DNA of 64,000 nucleotides from Rugamonas rubra (GTDB lineage Bacteria; Pseudomonadota; Gammaproteobacteria; Burkholderiales; Burkholderiaceae_D). Shown here piece after piece: positions 1-12,466 of this stretch. The stretch covers positions 270,266-334,265 of the forward strand of contig NZ_FOTW01000007.1 in the NCBI RefSeq assembly GCF_900114705.1, written 5' to 3'. The stretch's first letter is position 1. Every line of letters begins with the position of its first letter. Position numbers and translations under genes: made by a program. The notes under the pieces were generated by a model. That model worked only from the letters and a program-made list of their open reading frames with translations, was not told where the DNA came from and did no database searches.

Positions 1-82
1 CGGCGTGCAGTTCCTCCAGCAAGGCCAGCGTGCCGCTGGAGCGCGAGTAGGGGGTGTGGAACAGGGTCAGGGCTGGTGTCAC
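1..82 (-). CDS. Glutathione S-transferase family protein, N-terminal fragment (cut by window edge)
   Basis: Only the first 27 codons are in the window, read on the minus strand from a GTG at 82. A GGAG ribosome-binding site lies about 7 bases upstream. The visible peptide begins VTPALTLFHTPYSRSSG, which resembles the thioredoxin-like N-terminal strand of glutathione S-transferases, where a Ser or Cys after the first strand activates glutathione. The rest lies to the left of the window, so the subfamily cannot be given. The gene is divergent from the AraC-type regulator that starts at 193, leaving about 110 bp for both promoters. Confidence 0.5.
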   Translation of the reverse strand, partial: MTPALTLFHTPYSRSSGTLALLEELHA

Positions 83-192
83 GCTGGTCTCCGTTGCGTT
101 GTCAAGACGACCATATTAACTCTTGCTATGATGGCGGTCTTGTAAAAACACGAAGGCGGCGCAGAAAAAATTGCACCGCACCGCACATCGCC

Positions 193-1017
193 ATGAGCAC
201 CTTGCACGCACTCACCGAAGCGCCCAAAGGCGTGGTCAACCCGGCCGCTGCGCAACAGGCCTTCCGCCTGGAACGCTATCTACCGGAGGCCGACCTGGCC
301 CCCTTCCTCGACTTCTTCTGGCTGGTCGAATGGCGCCTGCCCGAGGGCGTCACGCACGTGCAACGCACCCTGCCCCACCCCTGCGTCAACCTGGTGTTCG
401 ACCGCGAGCGCACTGCCGTGTTCGGCGTCGTCACCGGCGCCTTCGACTACACCTTGCAGGGCAGCGGCAAGGTGCTCGGCCTGCGCTTCCGCGCCGGCGG
501 CTTTCGCGGCTTCCTCGGCGACAAACTGAAAACCTTGACCGACCGCACCATGCCGCTGGCGCCCCTGTTCGGCGGCGACGGCGCGGCCGACGAGCGCGCC
601 GTACTCGACGCGGTCGACGACGCCGCCATGCTGGCCGCCGCCGGCGCCGTGCTGCGCCGCGCGCTGCCGCCGGCCGACGCCCAGGTCGAGCGTATCGACG
701 CCATCCTGGCCCTGCTGCGGGCGCGGCCGGACATCACCCGCGCCGAGCAGCTGGCCGAGCAGGCCGGCCTCGGCCTGCGCAGCCTGCAGCAATTGTTCAT
801 GGACTATGTCGGCGTCAGCCCGAAATGGGCGATCCGCCGCAACCGCCTGCAGGACGCCGCCGACCGCCTGGCCAAGGGCGACGAGCCCGACCTGGCTAAG
901 CTGGCGCAGGCGCTGGGCTACTTCGACCAGGCCCACTTCACCTCCGACTTTGAAAAGCTGGTCGGCAAGCCGCCGGCCGACTACCGCCGCAGCTGCCAAG
1001 CGGCAAACAATCGTTGA
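193..1017 (+). CDS. AraC-family transcriptional regulator
   Basis: This 274-residue DNA-binding regulator has an N-terminal sensor-like region (roughly residues 20-150, of the kind found in DUF6597-type AraC proteins, with FFWLVEWRLP and HPCVNLVFD) and a C-terminal AraC double helix-turn-helix (about 175-270). The second HTH carries the family signature ALGYFDQAHFTSDFEKLVGKPPADYR. The reading frame is open from 76, but the ATG at 193 gives the usual length and N-terminus, so I chose it. It is divergent from a glutathione S-transferase gene, a plausible target. The effector is unknown. Confidence 0.85.
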   Translation: MSTLHALTEAPKGVVNPAAAQQAFRLERYLPEADLAPFLDFFWLVEWRLPEGVTHVQRTLPHPCVNLVFDRERTAVFGVVTGAFDYTLQGSGKVLGLRFRAGGFRGFLGDKLKTLTDRTMPLAPLFGGDGAADERAVLDAVDDAAMLAAAGAVLRRALPPADAQVERIDAILALLRARPDITRAEQLAEQAGLGLRSLQQLFMDYVGVSPKWAIRRNRLQDAADRLAKGDEPDLAKLAQALGYFDQAHFTSDFEKLVGKPPADYRRSCQAANNR

Positions 1018-1074
1018 CCTGTGCGGCTTGAAATGCCACACTTGCCAATCACACTATATTAAGGAGATCACACT

Positions 1075-1113
1075 ATGCGCCAGCTGGACCTTGCCCCCTT
1101 GTCGGCCGCCTGA
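1075..1113 (+). CDS. Possible 12-codon leader peptide or gene remnant
   Basis: A very short frame, MRQLDLAPLSAA then stop, starts at an ATG preceded by a near-ideal Shine-Dalgarno (AAGGAG, 8 bases upstream). It lies in the 279-bp gap between the AraC gene and rsgA, about 180 bp before rsgA. The strong ribosome-binding site is the only support. It could be a leader peptide, the 5' remnant of a decayed gene, or chance. No other gene is visible in this gap. Confidence 0.2.
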   Translation: MRQLDLAPLSAA

Positions 1114-1296
1114 TTTCCTCGTCACCATCCCGGCAGCACTACTCGCCGACCGCTACACCAGCCTGATGTGTTGACGCGCGAATCATCGCGCCGCCGACTT
1201 CCGTTTGCCTCCCGTCCGTCGCCGCCGCGCGACTGACGGTGTTCGCGCGCGCCTATACGGCGCGCCTTCGATACCGCAACCAGGAACACACACATC

Positions 1297-2361
1297 ATGA
1301 CTAACATCGATTTCGCCAGCCTGCGCCTGATCGGACTGAACCACAGCATCGCCAGCCAGCTCCACCTGCTCGACAACCCGCCGCCCGACGCCAGGCTGCT
1401 GCGCGTCAGCGCCGTCCAGCGCGACCGCCTCGGCGTCCACGACGGCCACGACGAGAGCAGCGCGCGCGTCCTGCCCGCCCTGCTCAAGGAGCTACAACTG
1501 CGGGGCCTGGCGCTGGCCGTCGGCGACTGGGTGCTGGTCGACGGCCGCGCCGACGGCGAACAATGGATCACCCGCCGGCTTGAACCGCTCAGCCACCTCG
1601 CCCGCCGCGACAGCGCCGGCCAGCGCCAGGCCATCGCCAGCAATGTCGACACCGCCTTGCTGGTGATGGGCCTGGACCACGACTTCAACCCGCGCCGGCT
1701 GGAACGCTACCTGAGCATGGTGCACGCCGCCGGCGTGGCGCCGGTGGTGGTGATGAGCAAGGCCGACATCGGCGTCGACGTGGCGGCGCGCATGCAGCAG
1801 CTGCGCCAACGCCTGCCGGCGCATCTGCCGCTGCTCGCCCTCAACGGCCTGAGCGGCGACGCCGCCGCCCAGCTGGCGCCCTGGCTGGGCGCCGGCCAAA
1901 CGCTGGTGCTGCTGGGCTCGTCCGGCGCCGGCAAGTCGACGCTGACCAACACCCTGTGCCATGCGACGCAGGCGACTGGCGCAGTGCGCGCCGACGACGG
2001 CCGCGGCCGCCACACGACCACCGCGCGCTCGCTGCACCGCTGCGCAGGCGGCGCCTGCATCATCGACACGCCGGGCCTGCGCAGCTGGCAGCCGGACGCC
2101 GACGAGCAAACGCTGGCGGCAAGCTTCGACGACATCGCCGCGCTGGCGGCGCGCTGCCAGTTCCGCGACTGCCGCCACGACGGCGAGCCCGGCTGCGCGG
2201 TGCGCGGCGCGGTCGACGCCGACCGCCTGCGCAACTACCACAAGCTGCTGCGCCAGGCCCGCCTGGTCGAGCAAACCCCGCTCGAACGCATCGCCGAGCG
2301 GGCCAAGTGGAAGGCGATCATGCGCGCGCCGCGCAAGCGCGCCATGCAGGGGCGCGATTGA
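1297..2361 (+). CDS. rsgA: Ribosome small subunit-dependent GTPase A
   Basis: This 354-residue circularly permuted GTPase (RsgA/YjeQ) acts late in 30S subunit assembly, where it helps release RbfA and monitors the decoding centre. An N-terminal OB-fold region (about residues 40-110) is followed by the permuted G motifs: MSKAD (G4), then GSSGAGKST (G1) and DTPGLR (G3). The C-terminal zinc-binding finger is CQFRDCRHDGEPGC. Length and motif order are typical. It appears monocistronic, and a bidirectional hairpin separates it from the convergent ATP synthase operon. Confidence 0.93.
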   Translation: MTNIDFASLRLIGLNHSIASQLHLLDNPPPDARLLRVSAVQRDRLGVHDGHDESSARVLPALLKELQLRGLALAVGDWVLVDGRADGEQWITRRLEPLSHLARRDSAGQRQAIASNVDTALLVMGLDHDFNPRRLERYLSMVHAAGVAPVVVMSKADIGVDVAARMQQLRQRLPAHLPLLALNGLSGDAAAQLAPWLGAGQTLVLLGSSGAGKSTLTNTLCHATQATGAVRADDGRGRHTTTARSLHRCAGGACIIDTPGLRSWQPDADEQTLAASFDDIAALAARCQFRDCRHDGEPGCAVRGAVDADRLRNYHKLLRQARLVEQTPLERIAERAKWKAIMRAPRKRAMQGRD

Positions 2362-2410
2362 CACGTAAGGTCCGCGCGGCGGGCCCGGCGGACCAATACC
2401 AGCAGGCGTA

Positions 2411-2437
2411 AAAAAAGGCAGCCGAGGCTGCCTTTCT
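2411..2437. terminator. Bidirectional rho-independent terminator between rsgA and atpC
   Basis: The stem AAGGCAGCC / GGCTGCCTT with a short loop is preceded by a run of A and followed by TTTC. It can therefore terminate rsgA on plus and the atp operon on minus. It sits 50 bp after rsgA and about 30 bp beyond the atpC stop. Confidence 0.75.
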
Positions 2438-2467
2438 TCGCATTGCTGCTGTCCTGCTCGATCTTGC

Positions 2468-2890
2468 TTAGTGCTTCGCGCGCAGCTTGGCGATGGCGGC
2501 CAGTTGGCCGATCGCCGCCGCCAGTTCGGCTTGCGCCTTGGCGTAGTCGATGCCCGAGCTGTTGTTGGCCAGGTTCTCTTCCGCGCGTTTTTTCGCGGCG
2601 GTCGCCTTGACCTCGTCCAGATCCTTGCCGCGAACCGCGGTGTCGGCCAGCACGGTCACGGAGTTCGGCTGCACTTCCAGCAGGCCGCCGGCGACGAAGA
2701 CAAACTCTTCTTCCGCTTGACCTGGAATCTGGATGCGCACCGCGCCCGGACGGATGCGGGTGATCAGCGGGGTGTGCTTGGGATAGATCCCCAGCTCGCC
2801 CTGCTCGCCCGGCAACGCGACGAATTCGGCTTCGCCGGAGTAGATCAACTCCTCGGCGGAAACCACGTCAACGTGAATAGTATTTGCCAT
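2468..2890 (-). CDS. atpC: ATP synthase F1 subunit epsilon
   Basis: The 140-residue epsilon subunit is part of the F1 central stalk and can inhibit ATP hydrolysis. The N-terminal beta-sandwich (about residues 1-85) has the family sequence [17 protein letters not shown], followed by a helical hairpin rich in Ala, Lys and Glu. The frame is open to 2947, but the ATG at 2890 gives the conserved N-terminus [10 protein letters not shown]. It is the last gene of the atp operon, 60 bp after atpD. Confidence 0.95.
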   Translation of the reverse strand: MANTIHVDVVSAEELIYSGEAEFVALPGEQGELGIYPKHTPLITRIRPGAVRIQIPGQAEEEFVFVAGGLLEVQPNSVTVLADTAVRGKDLDEVKATAAKKRAEENLANNSSGIDYAKAQAELAAAIGQLAAIAKLRAKH

Positions 2891-2950
2891 GTGTGTCCTA
2901 TCGGTTTTGAGCGGCCCCGCCAGCAGGCGGGGCCGCGCCAAACTCAACGA

Positions 2951-4381
<1,431 letters not shown>

Positions 4382-5257
4382 TTAAACCGCAGCCGCACCG
4401 GCGACGATTTCGGAGAGTTCTTTGGTAATCGCAGCTTGGCGGGTCTTGTTGTAGATCAGCTTGAGTTCGCCGATCACACTCCCGGCGTTGTCACTTGCTG
4501 CCTTCATCGCGACCATGCGCGCCGATTGCTCGGACGCCAGGTTTTCCGCCACAGCCTGGTACACCAGCGCTTCGATATAGCGCTCTAACAGCTCATCGAT
4601 CACGGAAGCGGCATCCGGCTCGTAGATGTAATCCCAGCTGTGATTACCCTTGTCGGCCTGCTTCTTGGCGGCCGGCAGCGGCAGCAACTGCTCCACCATC
4701 GGCTCCTGCTTCATCGTGTTGATGAACTTGGTGTAGCACAGATAGACTGCGTCGATCTCGCCGTTCTGGAACTTCTCGAGCATGACCTTGACCGGTCCGA
4801 TGAGCTTTTCCAGGTGCGGCGTGTCGCCGATCTGCGTTACATGCGCGACGACGGGAACGCCGACGCGGTTTAAGAATCCCAAACCCTTGTTACCGATGGC
4901 AACCGCTTGCACCTTGCTGCCGGCCGCTTCGACTTCGCGCGACTTGGCCGTCACCATCCGCAGCACGTTGGTGTTCAAACCGCCGCACAGACCCTTGTCG
5001 GTCGTGACCACGATGAAGCCAACTGCCTTGGCCGCGTTGCTGGCTTCTTCGGCCAGGAACGGGTGGGTGTATTCCGGATTGGCGCTTGCCAGATTGGCGG
5101 CGATGTTCCGAATCTTGTCACTGTAGGGACGGGCGGCGCGCATCCGGTCCTGCGCCTTGCGCATTTTGGATGCGGCGACCATTTCCATCGCCTTGGTGAT
5201 CTTCTTCGTATTCTCTACGCTCTTGATCTTGCCACGTATCTCTTTGCCTACTGCCAT
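4382..5257 (-). CDS. atpG: ATP synthase F1 subunit gamma
   Basis: The 291-residue gamma subunit is the rotating central shaft that couples proton flow through Fo to conformational change in F1. The N-terminal helix ([31 protein letters not shown]) is the conserved coiled-coil half, and the C-terminal helix ([14 protein letters not shown]) is its partner. Between them is a Rossmann-like region containing [11 protein letters not shown]. Position between atpA and atpD is canonical. Confidence 0.97.
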   Translation of the reverse strand: MAVGKEIRGKIKSVENTKKITKAMEMVAASKMRKAQDRMRAARPYSDKIRNIAANLASANPEYTHPFLAEEASNAAKAVGFIVVTTDKGLCGGLNTNVLRMVTAKSREVEAAGSKVQAVAIGNKGLGFLNRVGVPVVAHVTQIGDTPHLEKLIGPVKVMLEKFQNGEIDAVYLCYTKFINTMKQEPMVEQLLPLPAAKKQADKGNHSWDYIYEPDAASVIDELLERYIEALVYQAVAENLASEQSARMVAMKAASDNAGSVIGELKLIYNKTRQAAITKELSEIVAGAAAV

Positions 5258-5321
5258 GAGTCCTTACTCCTTCTGCGCGTTGTGGCGGTCCGCCGCGTTG
5301 CCGCCGGGACCGCCGTGTCGC

Positions 5322-6863
<1,542 letters not shown>

Positions 6864-6947
6864 ACTAACTCCTAAAAGTGTTTCTCTCAGCTTGCGCGAG
6901 GGGAAGAATCTGTTCTAAGCAGGCGGTGGCCGAAGTCCGACGGGGAC

Positions 6948-7493
6948 TCAGGCGACCAAAGCCACACGCATTTGCTGCAGCTTGGCGCGTACCGAGGTGT
7001 CGAGCACCTCATCGCCAACCACCACGCGCACGCCGCCGATCAACGTAGGATCGACGGTCACGGCCGGCTTCAACTTGCGGCTGAATTTCTTTTCCAGCGT
7101 AGCGACCAGCTCGGCCACTTGGGCCGCGCTCAGTTCGAACGCGCTCGAGATGTCTGCGTCGGCGGCGCCTTCCACACTGTTTTTCAGGGTGTGGAATTGG
7201 GCGCCGATTTCCGGCAGCAGGCTGATGCGACCGTTTTCGATCAGCATCGCCAGGAAGTTTTTGGCTTCCGCGTTGAGCGGCGACTTGACCAGCGCCAAGA
7301 TGGCGGCGGCGACGTCGGATTCCGAGGCCTTCGGATTGCGTGCGAACGCTTGCACCTCGGGGTGGCTACCGATCTGGGCCAATTCTGACACCAGTTCGGA
7401 CCACGCCGCGAGGTTGAACGATTCCTTACCTGCTTGGGCTACGCGGAACAAAGCTTCCGCGTAGGGACGGGCGACGGTTGCGTTTTCTGCCAT
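6948..7493 (-). CDS. atpH: ATP synthase F1 subunit delta
   Basis: The 181-residue delta subunit forms part of the peripheral stalk that holds F1 against the torque of rotation. The N-terminal helical domain starts [15 protein letters not shown], and the C-terminal end has the conserved [22 protein letters not shown]. It starts only 2 bp after the atpF stop, which indicates translational coupling. Confidence 0.96.
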   Translation of the reverse strand: MAENATVARPYAEALFRVAQAGKESFNLAAWSELVSELAQIGSHPEVQAFARNPKASESDVAAAILALVKSPLNAEAKNFLAMLIENGRISLLPEIGAQFHTLKNSVEGAADADISSAFELSAAQVAELVATLEKKFSRKLKPAVTVDPTLIGGVRVVVGDEVLDTSVRAKLQQMRVALVA

Positions 7494-7495
7494 GA

Positions 7496-7966
7496 TTACA
7501 GCTCGACAGCGAGGCGCGACAGCAGGTCGGCGTGTGCCGCTGCGGAAACTTCGCGCTTCAGAATTTGCTCGGCGCCCTTCACAGCCAGGTCAGCCACCTG
7601 AGCGCGCAGTGCTTCGCGAGCCTTGGCCACTTGCTGATCGGCGTCTGCCTTGGCTTGCGCAATGATGCGGTCGGCTTCGGCTTGTGCATTTGCTTTGATT
7701 TCTTCAGCGACCAATTGCGCGCGCTTTTCAGCGTCGGCAACACGTTGCGAAGCTTCTTCGCGTGCACCGCTCAGCGCCTCGGCGGCGCGCTTTTCAGCGA
7801 CGACCATCGCGGCCTGGCCCTGGTCGGCCGCGGCCAGACCGTCAGCGATACGCTTGGCACGCTCATCCAACGCTGCATTCAGCGATGGAAATACGAACTT
7901 CATCGAAACCCAGACCAACACCGCGAAGGTGATCATCTGACCGATGAGAGACATATTGATGTCCAT
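7496..7966 (-). CDS. atpF: ATP synthase Fo subunit b
   Basis: The 156-residue b subunit is the membrane-anchored peripheral stalk. One N-terminal transmembrane helix (about residues 5-27, [22 protein letters not shown]) is followed by a long charged coiled coil rich in Ala, Glu and Lys. The start [11 protein letters not shown] matches the usual N-terminus. It lies between atpE and atpH. Confidence 0.96.
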   Translation of the reverse strand: MDINMSLIGQMITFAVLVWVSMKFVFPSLNAALDERAKRIADGLAAADQGQAAMVVAEKRAAEALSGAREEASQRVADAEKRAQLVAEEIKANAQAEADRIIAQAKADADQQVAKAREALRAQVADLAVKGAEQILKREVSAAAHADLLSRLAVEL

Positions 7967-8008
7967 ACCTTTGCTCCTAACTAAAAGTTTCTCCTAGAAG
8001 GGAGCGAA

Positions 8009-8299
<291 letters not shown>

Positions 8300-8349
8300 C
8301 TAAGATTTTAAAAAGACTACAGATACTAAAAAAGTAAAACCAATGTTGC

Positions 8350-9174
<825 letters not shown>

Positions 9175-9543
9175 TTAAACTGCGAGCAGTGAGAACCAAT
9201 ATGCCAAGGTTGCCACCGCGAAACCCAAGATCAGCCATAACCATGCGGCCGACTGAAACAGCGCTAGTGCCAACACGAACAGCACTACCGTGATAAATAT
9301 TTTTAACATTTCGGCGCGCACATGCGTCCGGAACGCTTTTTTGGCGTCATTTGTTCCGCCCGCGACAATAATCGCGTACATCAGACTCCCGATGACTGCG
9401 ATCGCTCCGCCATAGGCGGCTGACCAGGCTTTATTCGCGTCGCCGATATTCCATGCAAGCAACGCAAATCCAGTGACGATGGCGAACTGGAGGGCAACGA
9501 CTCGAAAGACTGGCTGGGCGATACTTTGTGTTTTATCACTCAC
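9175..9543 (-). CDS. atpI: ATP synthase subunit I
   Basis: This small membrane protein (about 122 residues, four predicted transmembrane helices) heads the atp operon and is thought to aid c-ring assembly or ion supply. The open frame extends to 9627, but a GTG at 9543 follows a GGAA ribosome-binding site by about 8 bases and gives the normal N-terminus (SDKTQSIAQPVFRVV), so I prefer it. Sequence conservation in this family is low, so the call leans on position. Confidence 0.85.
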   Translation of the reverse strand: MSDKTQSIAQPVFRVVALQFAIVTGFALLAWNIGDANKAWSAAYGGAIAVIGSLMYAIIVAGGTNDAKKAFRTHVRAEMLKIFITVVLFVLALALFQSAAWLWLILGFAVATLAYWFSLLAV

Positions 9544-9886
9544 TTGCCAAGTTCCCAGAAAAGCCGATATACCCAAAGACACGGGATTATAAGTGTGTTT
9601 ACTGACTCCAGTCAAACATTGCTGCACTGCAGCAGAGCAAATGCTGCACGAATGACACGCTTTTAGAGCCCAATCCCTAATACTTGCACCATTTTGTGGC
9701 AGGGTGGATTTTCCGACAAGTGTGCTTCAGACGTGCCGTAATGATACGCAGTATTACTTACGCGGGGCTGTCGGCGGGCCGAGACTTATCATCTGTGGTT
9801 ATATCGCACGGTTTGCCAGGATGGCAAGGCCGGGTGGCGGCGGGGATCGGGGCTTGCCGGAATGACAAGCCCTTCGGCTTGAGGTG

Positions 9887-9907
9887 GTGTTGACGCTCTG
9901 TCAACAC
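9887..9907. repeat. Perfect 8-bp inverted repeat, GTGTTGAC-N5-GTCAACAC
   Basis: The arms are exact and the loop is 5 bases. It lies 45 bp beyond the parB stop. Because it has no T-run on either strand, it could be a protein-binding palindrome rather than a terminator. Confidence 0.5.
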
Positions 9908-9916
9908 GGGGTGGCC

Positions 9917-9944
9917 GGGCGGCGACCGAAGTCGGTCGCTGCCC
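9917..9944 (-). terminator. Stable hairpin directly after parB
   Basis: The 13-bp stem GGGCGGCGACCGA / TCGGTCGCTGCCC has one mismatch and a 2-base loop. It begins 8 bp after the parB stop on the minus strand. No T-run follows, so it may be a pause or mRNA 3'-end-stabilising structure rather than a classical terminator. Confidence 0.5.
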
Positions 9945-9951
9945 GCTTGCC

Positions 9952-10836
9952 TCAGGCGCGCAGGCGGGCCAGCACGCCGTCGAGGATGTCGAGGTCGGCG
10001 AAGTCGATGATCATTTGACCACGGCCCTTGCTGCCCATCTTGAACACCACCGGCGTGGCCAGCGCGTCGGACAACTCCTCCTCCAGGCGGACGATGTCGC
10101 CCGACTTTTCCTTTTGCTTTGCGGAAACTGGATTGTTCAGCTCCTCCATGGTCCGCTGCACCAGCTTTTCCGTCTCGCGCACCGACAGGCGCTTGGCGAC
10201 GACGGTGTTGGCCAGGTTGATCTGGCTGGCGGCGTCGACCGCCAACAAGGCGCGGGCGTGGCCCATGTCGATGTCGCCGGCCATCAGCATGGTTTGCACC
10301 GCGCCGGCCAGGTTCATCAGGCGCAACAGGTTGGAGACGGCGCTGCGCGAACGGCCCACCGCGTTGGCGGCCTGCTCGTGGGTGAAGCTGAAGTCGGTGA
10401 TCAGGCGGTGGATGCCCTGCGCCTCCTCCAGCGGGTTGAGGTCCTCGCGCTGGATGTTCTCGATCAGCGCCATGGCGGCGGCGGCCTGGTCGTCGACGTC
10501 GCGCACCAGCACCGGCAGCTTGTCCAGGCCGGCCAACTGGGCGGCGCGGAAGCGGCGCTCGCCGGCGATGATCTCGTACTTGACGGCGCCGGTCAGCGTG
10601 TCGCTGCCGATCGGGCGCACCAGGATCGGTTGCATGATGCCCTGGGTTTTGATCGAGGCGGCCAGCTCCTGCAGGCCGCCCTCGTCCATGCGGGTGCGCG
10701 GCTGGTATTTGCCGGCCTGCATCTGCGACACCGGCAGTTCGGACGGGGTGCCGAGCGCCGGATTGTTCAGGTCGCCGTCGCCGCCGAGCAGCGCGTCGAG
10801 GCCGCGACCCAGGCCTTTAAGTTTTTTGGTTGCCAT
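9952..10836 (-). CDS. parB: Chromosome partitioning protein ParB
   Basis: The 294-residue ParB/Spo0J CTPase clamp loads at parS sites and spreads to organise the origin region with ParA. The N-terminus KGLGRGLDALLGG is the ParA-contact motif, GERRFRAAQLAG is the CTP-binding box, ENIQREDLNPLEEA is the third conserved box, and a helix-turn-helix (about residues 140-175) contains SRSAVSNLLRL. The C-terminal dimer domain is conserved. It follows parA by 54 bp. Likely parS targets lie at 14.5-15.5 kb. Confidence 0.95.
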   Translation of the reverse strand: MATKKLKGLGRGLDALLGGDGDLNNPALGTPSELPVSQMQAGKYQPRTRMDEGGLQELAASIKTQGIMQPILVRPIGSDTLTGAVKYEIIAGERRFRAAQLAGLDKLPVLVRDVDDQAAAAMALIENIQREDLNPLEEAQGIHRLITDFSFTHEQAANAVGRSRSAVSNLLRLMNLAGAVQTMLMAGDIDMGHARALLAVDAASQINLANTVVAKRLSVRETEKLVQRTMEELNNPVSAKQKEKSGDIVRLEEELSDALATPVVFKMGSKGRGQMIIDFADLDILDGVLARLRA

Positions 10837-10890
10837 GCTGTCCTAAGTGTTGCGTCAGTGTTGCAGTATTTGGGTGTCGGGCGGCGCCGC

Positions 10891-11661
10891 TCACATCTTC
10901 TTGATGCGCTCGACCATCTCCGCGCCGAAGGCGATGTAGGCCTGGGCGCCCTTCGACGAGGGGTCGAAGGTGACGCCGGGCAGGCCGTAGGACGGCGCCT
11001 CGGCCAGCCGCACATTGCGCGGGATGATGGTGTTGAACACCTTGTCGCCGAAGTGCTGCTCGAGCTGGGCCGAGACCTGCTGCGACAACGTCATGCGCGG
11101 ATCGAACATCACCCGCAGCAGGCCGATGATCTTCAGGTCCGGGTTCAGGTTGGCATGCACCTTCTTGATGGTGTTGACCAGGTCGGACAAACCCTCCAGC
11201 GCATAGTACTCGCACTGCATCGGGATGATCACGCCGTGCGCGGCGCACAGGCCGTTCAAGGTCAGCATCGACAAGGCCGGCGGGCAGTCGATCAGGATGA
11301 AGTCGTACTCGCCGTCGACCAGGGCCAGCGCATCCTTCAAGCGGCGCTCGCGGTTGTCCAGCGCGACCATCTCGACTTCTGCGCCGGCCAGCTCGCGGTT
11401 CGAGGGCAGCACGTCGAAGCGGCCGGCCTCGGAACGCTGGCGCGCCGTGGCGACATCGCTCTCGCCCAGCATCACCTCATAGGTCGACGCCTTCAGGCCG
11501 GCCTTGTTGATGCCGGCGCCCATGGTGGCGTTGCCCTGCGGGTCCAGGTCCACCAGCAGCACGCGCTGGTTCAGTTTGGCCAGTCCGGCGGCCAGGTTGA
11601 CACTGGTGGTGGTCTTGCCCACGCCGCCCTTTTGATTTGCTACACAAAAAATTTTGGCCAT
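10891..11661 (-). CDS. parA: Chromosome partitioning ATPase ParA (Soj)
   Basis: This 256-residue Walker-type ATPase binds DNA non-specifically and drives ParB-parS segregation. The deviant P-loop KGGVGKTT lies near the N-terminus, LLVDLDPQGNAT is the A' motif and FILIDCPPALS is Walker B. The absence of an N-terminal HTH marks it as the chromosomal (Soj) type. It is the first gene of parAB. An unusual AT-rich repeat tract lies immediately upstream. Confidence 0.95.
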   Translation of the reverse strand: MAKIFCVANQKGGVGKTTTSVNLAAGLAKLNQRVLLVDLDPQGNATMGAGINKAGLKASTYEVMLGESDVATARQRSEAGRFDVLPSNRELAGAEVEMVALDNRERRLKDALALVDGEYDFILIDCPPALSMLTLNGLCAAHGVIIPMQCEYYALEGLSDLVNTIKKVHANLNPDLKIIGLLRVMFDPRMTLSQQVSAQLEQHFGDKVFNTIIPRNVRLAEAPSYGLPGVTFDPSSKGAQAYIAFGAEMVERIKKM

Positions 11662-11724
11662 GTATGTTCTTGTTGTGAAAAGTGCGGTATCTGCGCGGCG
11701 GCCGTTGCGGCCGTTCCGACGATA

Positions 11725-11811
11725 CGATTAATATTATTTATACTATTAATACGGTATAAACGATTTATACAATTTATACTGAATAAACAATTTATACCGT
11801 TTATATTGTTT
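11725..11811. repeat. AT-rich repeat tract between parA and rsmG (TTTATAC-type units)
   Basis: About 85 bp are almost free of GC in an otherwise GC-rich neighbourhood. At least six TTTATA(C/T) or inverted GTATAAA units occur at roughly 10-20 bp spacing, e.g. GATTTATACAATTTATAC followed by AATTTATACC. It lies just upstream of parA and ends on the rsmG stop codon. It could hold the parAB promoter and operator, or be an easily melted element. Confidence 0.6.
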
Positions 11812-12466
11812 AGTCAGTTTTCAAATTCTTCTTGATGAAAACCAGGTGGCGCTCGGCATCCAGCCCGGGCACCCGTAAAGGCTGTAAATCCACCACTTTC
11901 CAGTCGCTCGGCAGTCGCTCGCGCTCGTCCGGCGGCGCCACCCCTTTCAAGGCGATGAATTGACCGCCCTCGGCCAGCAGATGGCCCGACCAGTTGACGA
12001 AGTCGGACAGGTCGGCGAAGGCGCGCGAGGTGATCACGTCGAACTGCTGCTTGACCTGCAACTGCTCGACCCGCATGGTGTACACCGTGGCGTTGGCCAG
12101 GCCCAGTTCGGCCTTCACCTGGGTCAAAAACGCGGTCTTCTTGTGCACCGTGTCGATCATCGACACTTTCATATCCGGCCGGGCGATCGCCAACACCATG
12201 CCCGGCAGGCCGCCACCGGCGCCCACGTCGAGCACATTCGTCGCGCCCTTGAAGGCCGGCACCGCCGCCAGCGAGTCGAGCAGGTGGTGGGTCACCATCT
12301 GCATCGGGTCGCGCAGCGAGGTCAGGTTGTACACCGAATTCCACTTGAACAGCAGCGCCAGGTAGTCCAGCAACTGCTCTTCCTGCGCCTCGCTCAATTC
12401 CAGTTGCAACTCTTTGATGCCATTTTTCAGTACTTGCGCCAACGTGGCCCGGTCAAACTGCTTCAT
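11810..12466 (-). CDS. rsmG: 16S rRNA (guanine527-N7)-methyltransferase
   Basis: This 218-residue SAM-dependent methyltransferase (GidB) modifies G527 in the 530 loop of 16S rRNA. The SAM-binding motif is [17 protein letters not shown] (about residues 70-86), followed by [13 protein letters not shown]. Length is typical. Its ATG overlaps the mnmG stop in an ATGA arrangement, so the two are translationally coupled as in the ancestral gid pair. Confidence 0.95.
   Translation of the reverse strand: MKQFDRATLAQVLKNGIKELQLELSEAQEEQLLDYLALLFKWNSVYNLTSLRDPMQMVTHHLLDSLAAVPAFKGATNVLDVGAGGGLPGMVLAIARPDMKVSMIDTVHKKTAFLTQVKAELGLANATVYTMRVEQLQVKQQFDVITSRAFADLSDFVNWSGHLLAEGGQFIALKGVAPPDERERLPSDWKVVDLQPLRVPGLDAERHLVFIKKNLKTD

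Larger units (their letters stand above)
9544..9951. other. Intergenic region atpI-parB: atp promoter region plus inverted repeats
   Basis: This 408-bp non-coding gap holds the upstream region of the atp operon (9544-9760) and, next to the parB stop, several inverted repeats listed separately. A 69-codon plus-strand frame (9684-9893) has no ribosome-binding site or recognisable product, and I do not call it. A small palindrome, TTGCCA-N3-TGGCAA, lies at 9813-9827, and GGGCTTG-N9-CAAGCCC lies at 9850-9872. Confidence 0.5.

Noticed and set aside
9684..9893. 69-codon plus-strand frame upstream of atpI
   Set aside because: No ribosome-binding site or recognisable product, and it crosses inverted repeats.
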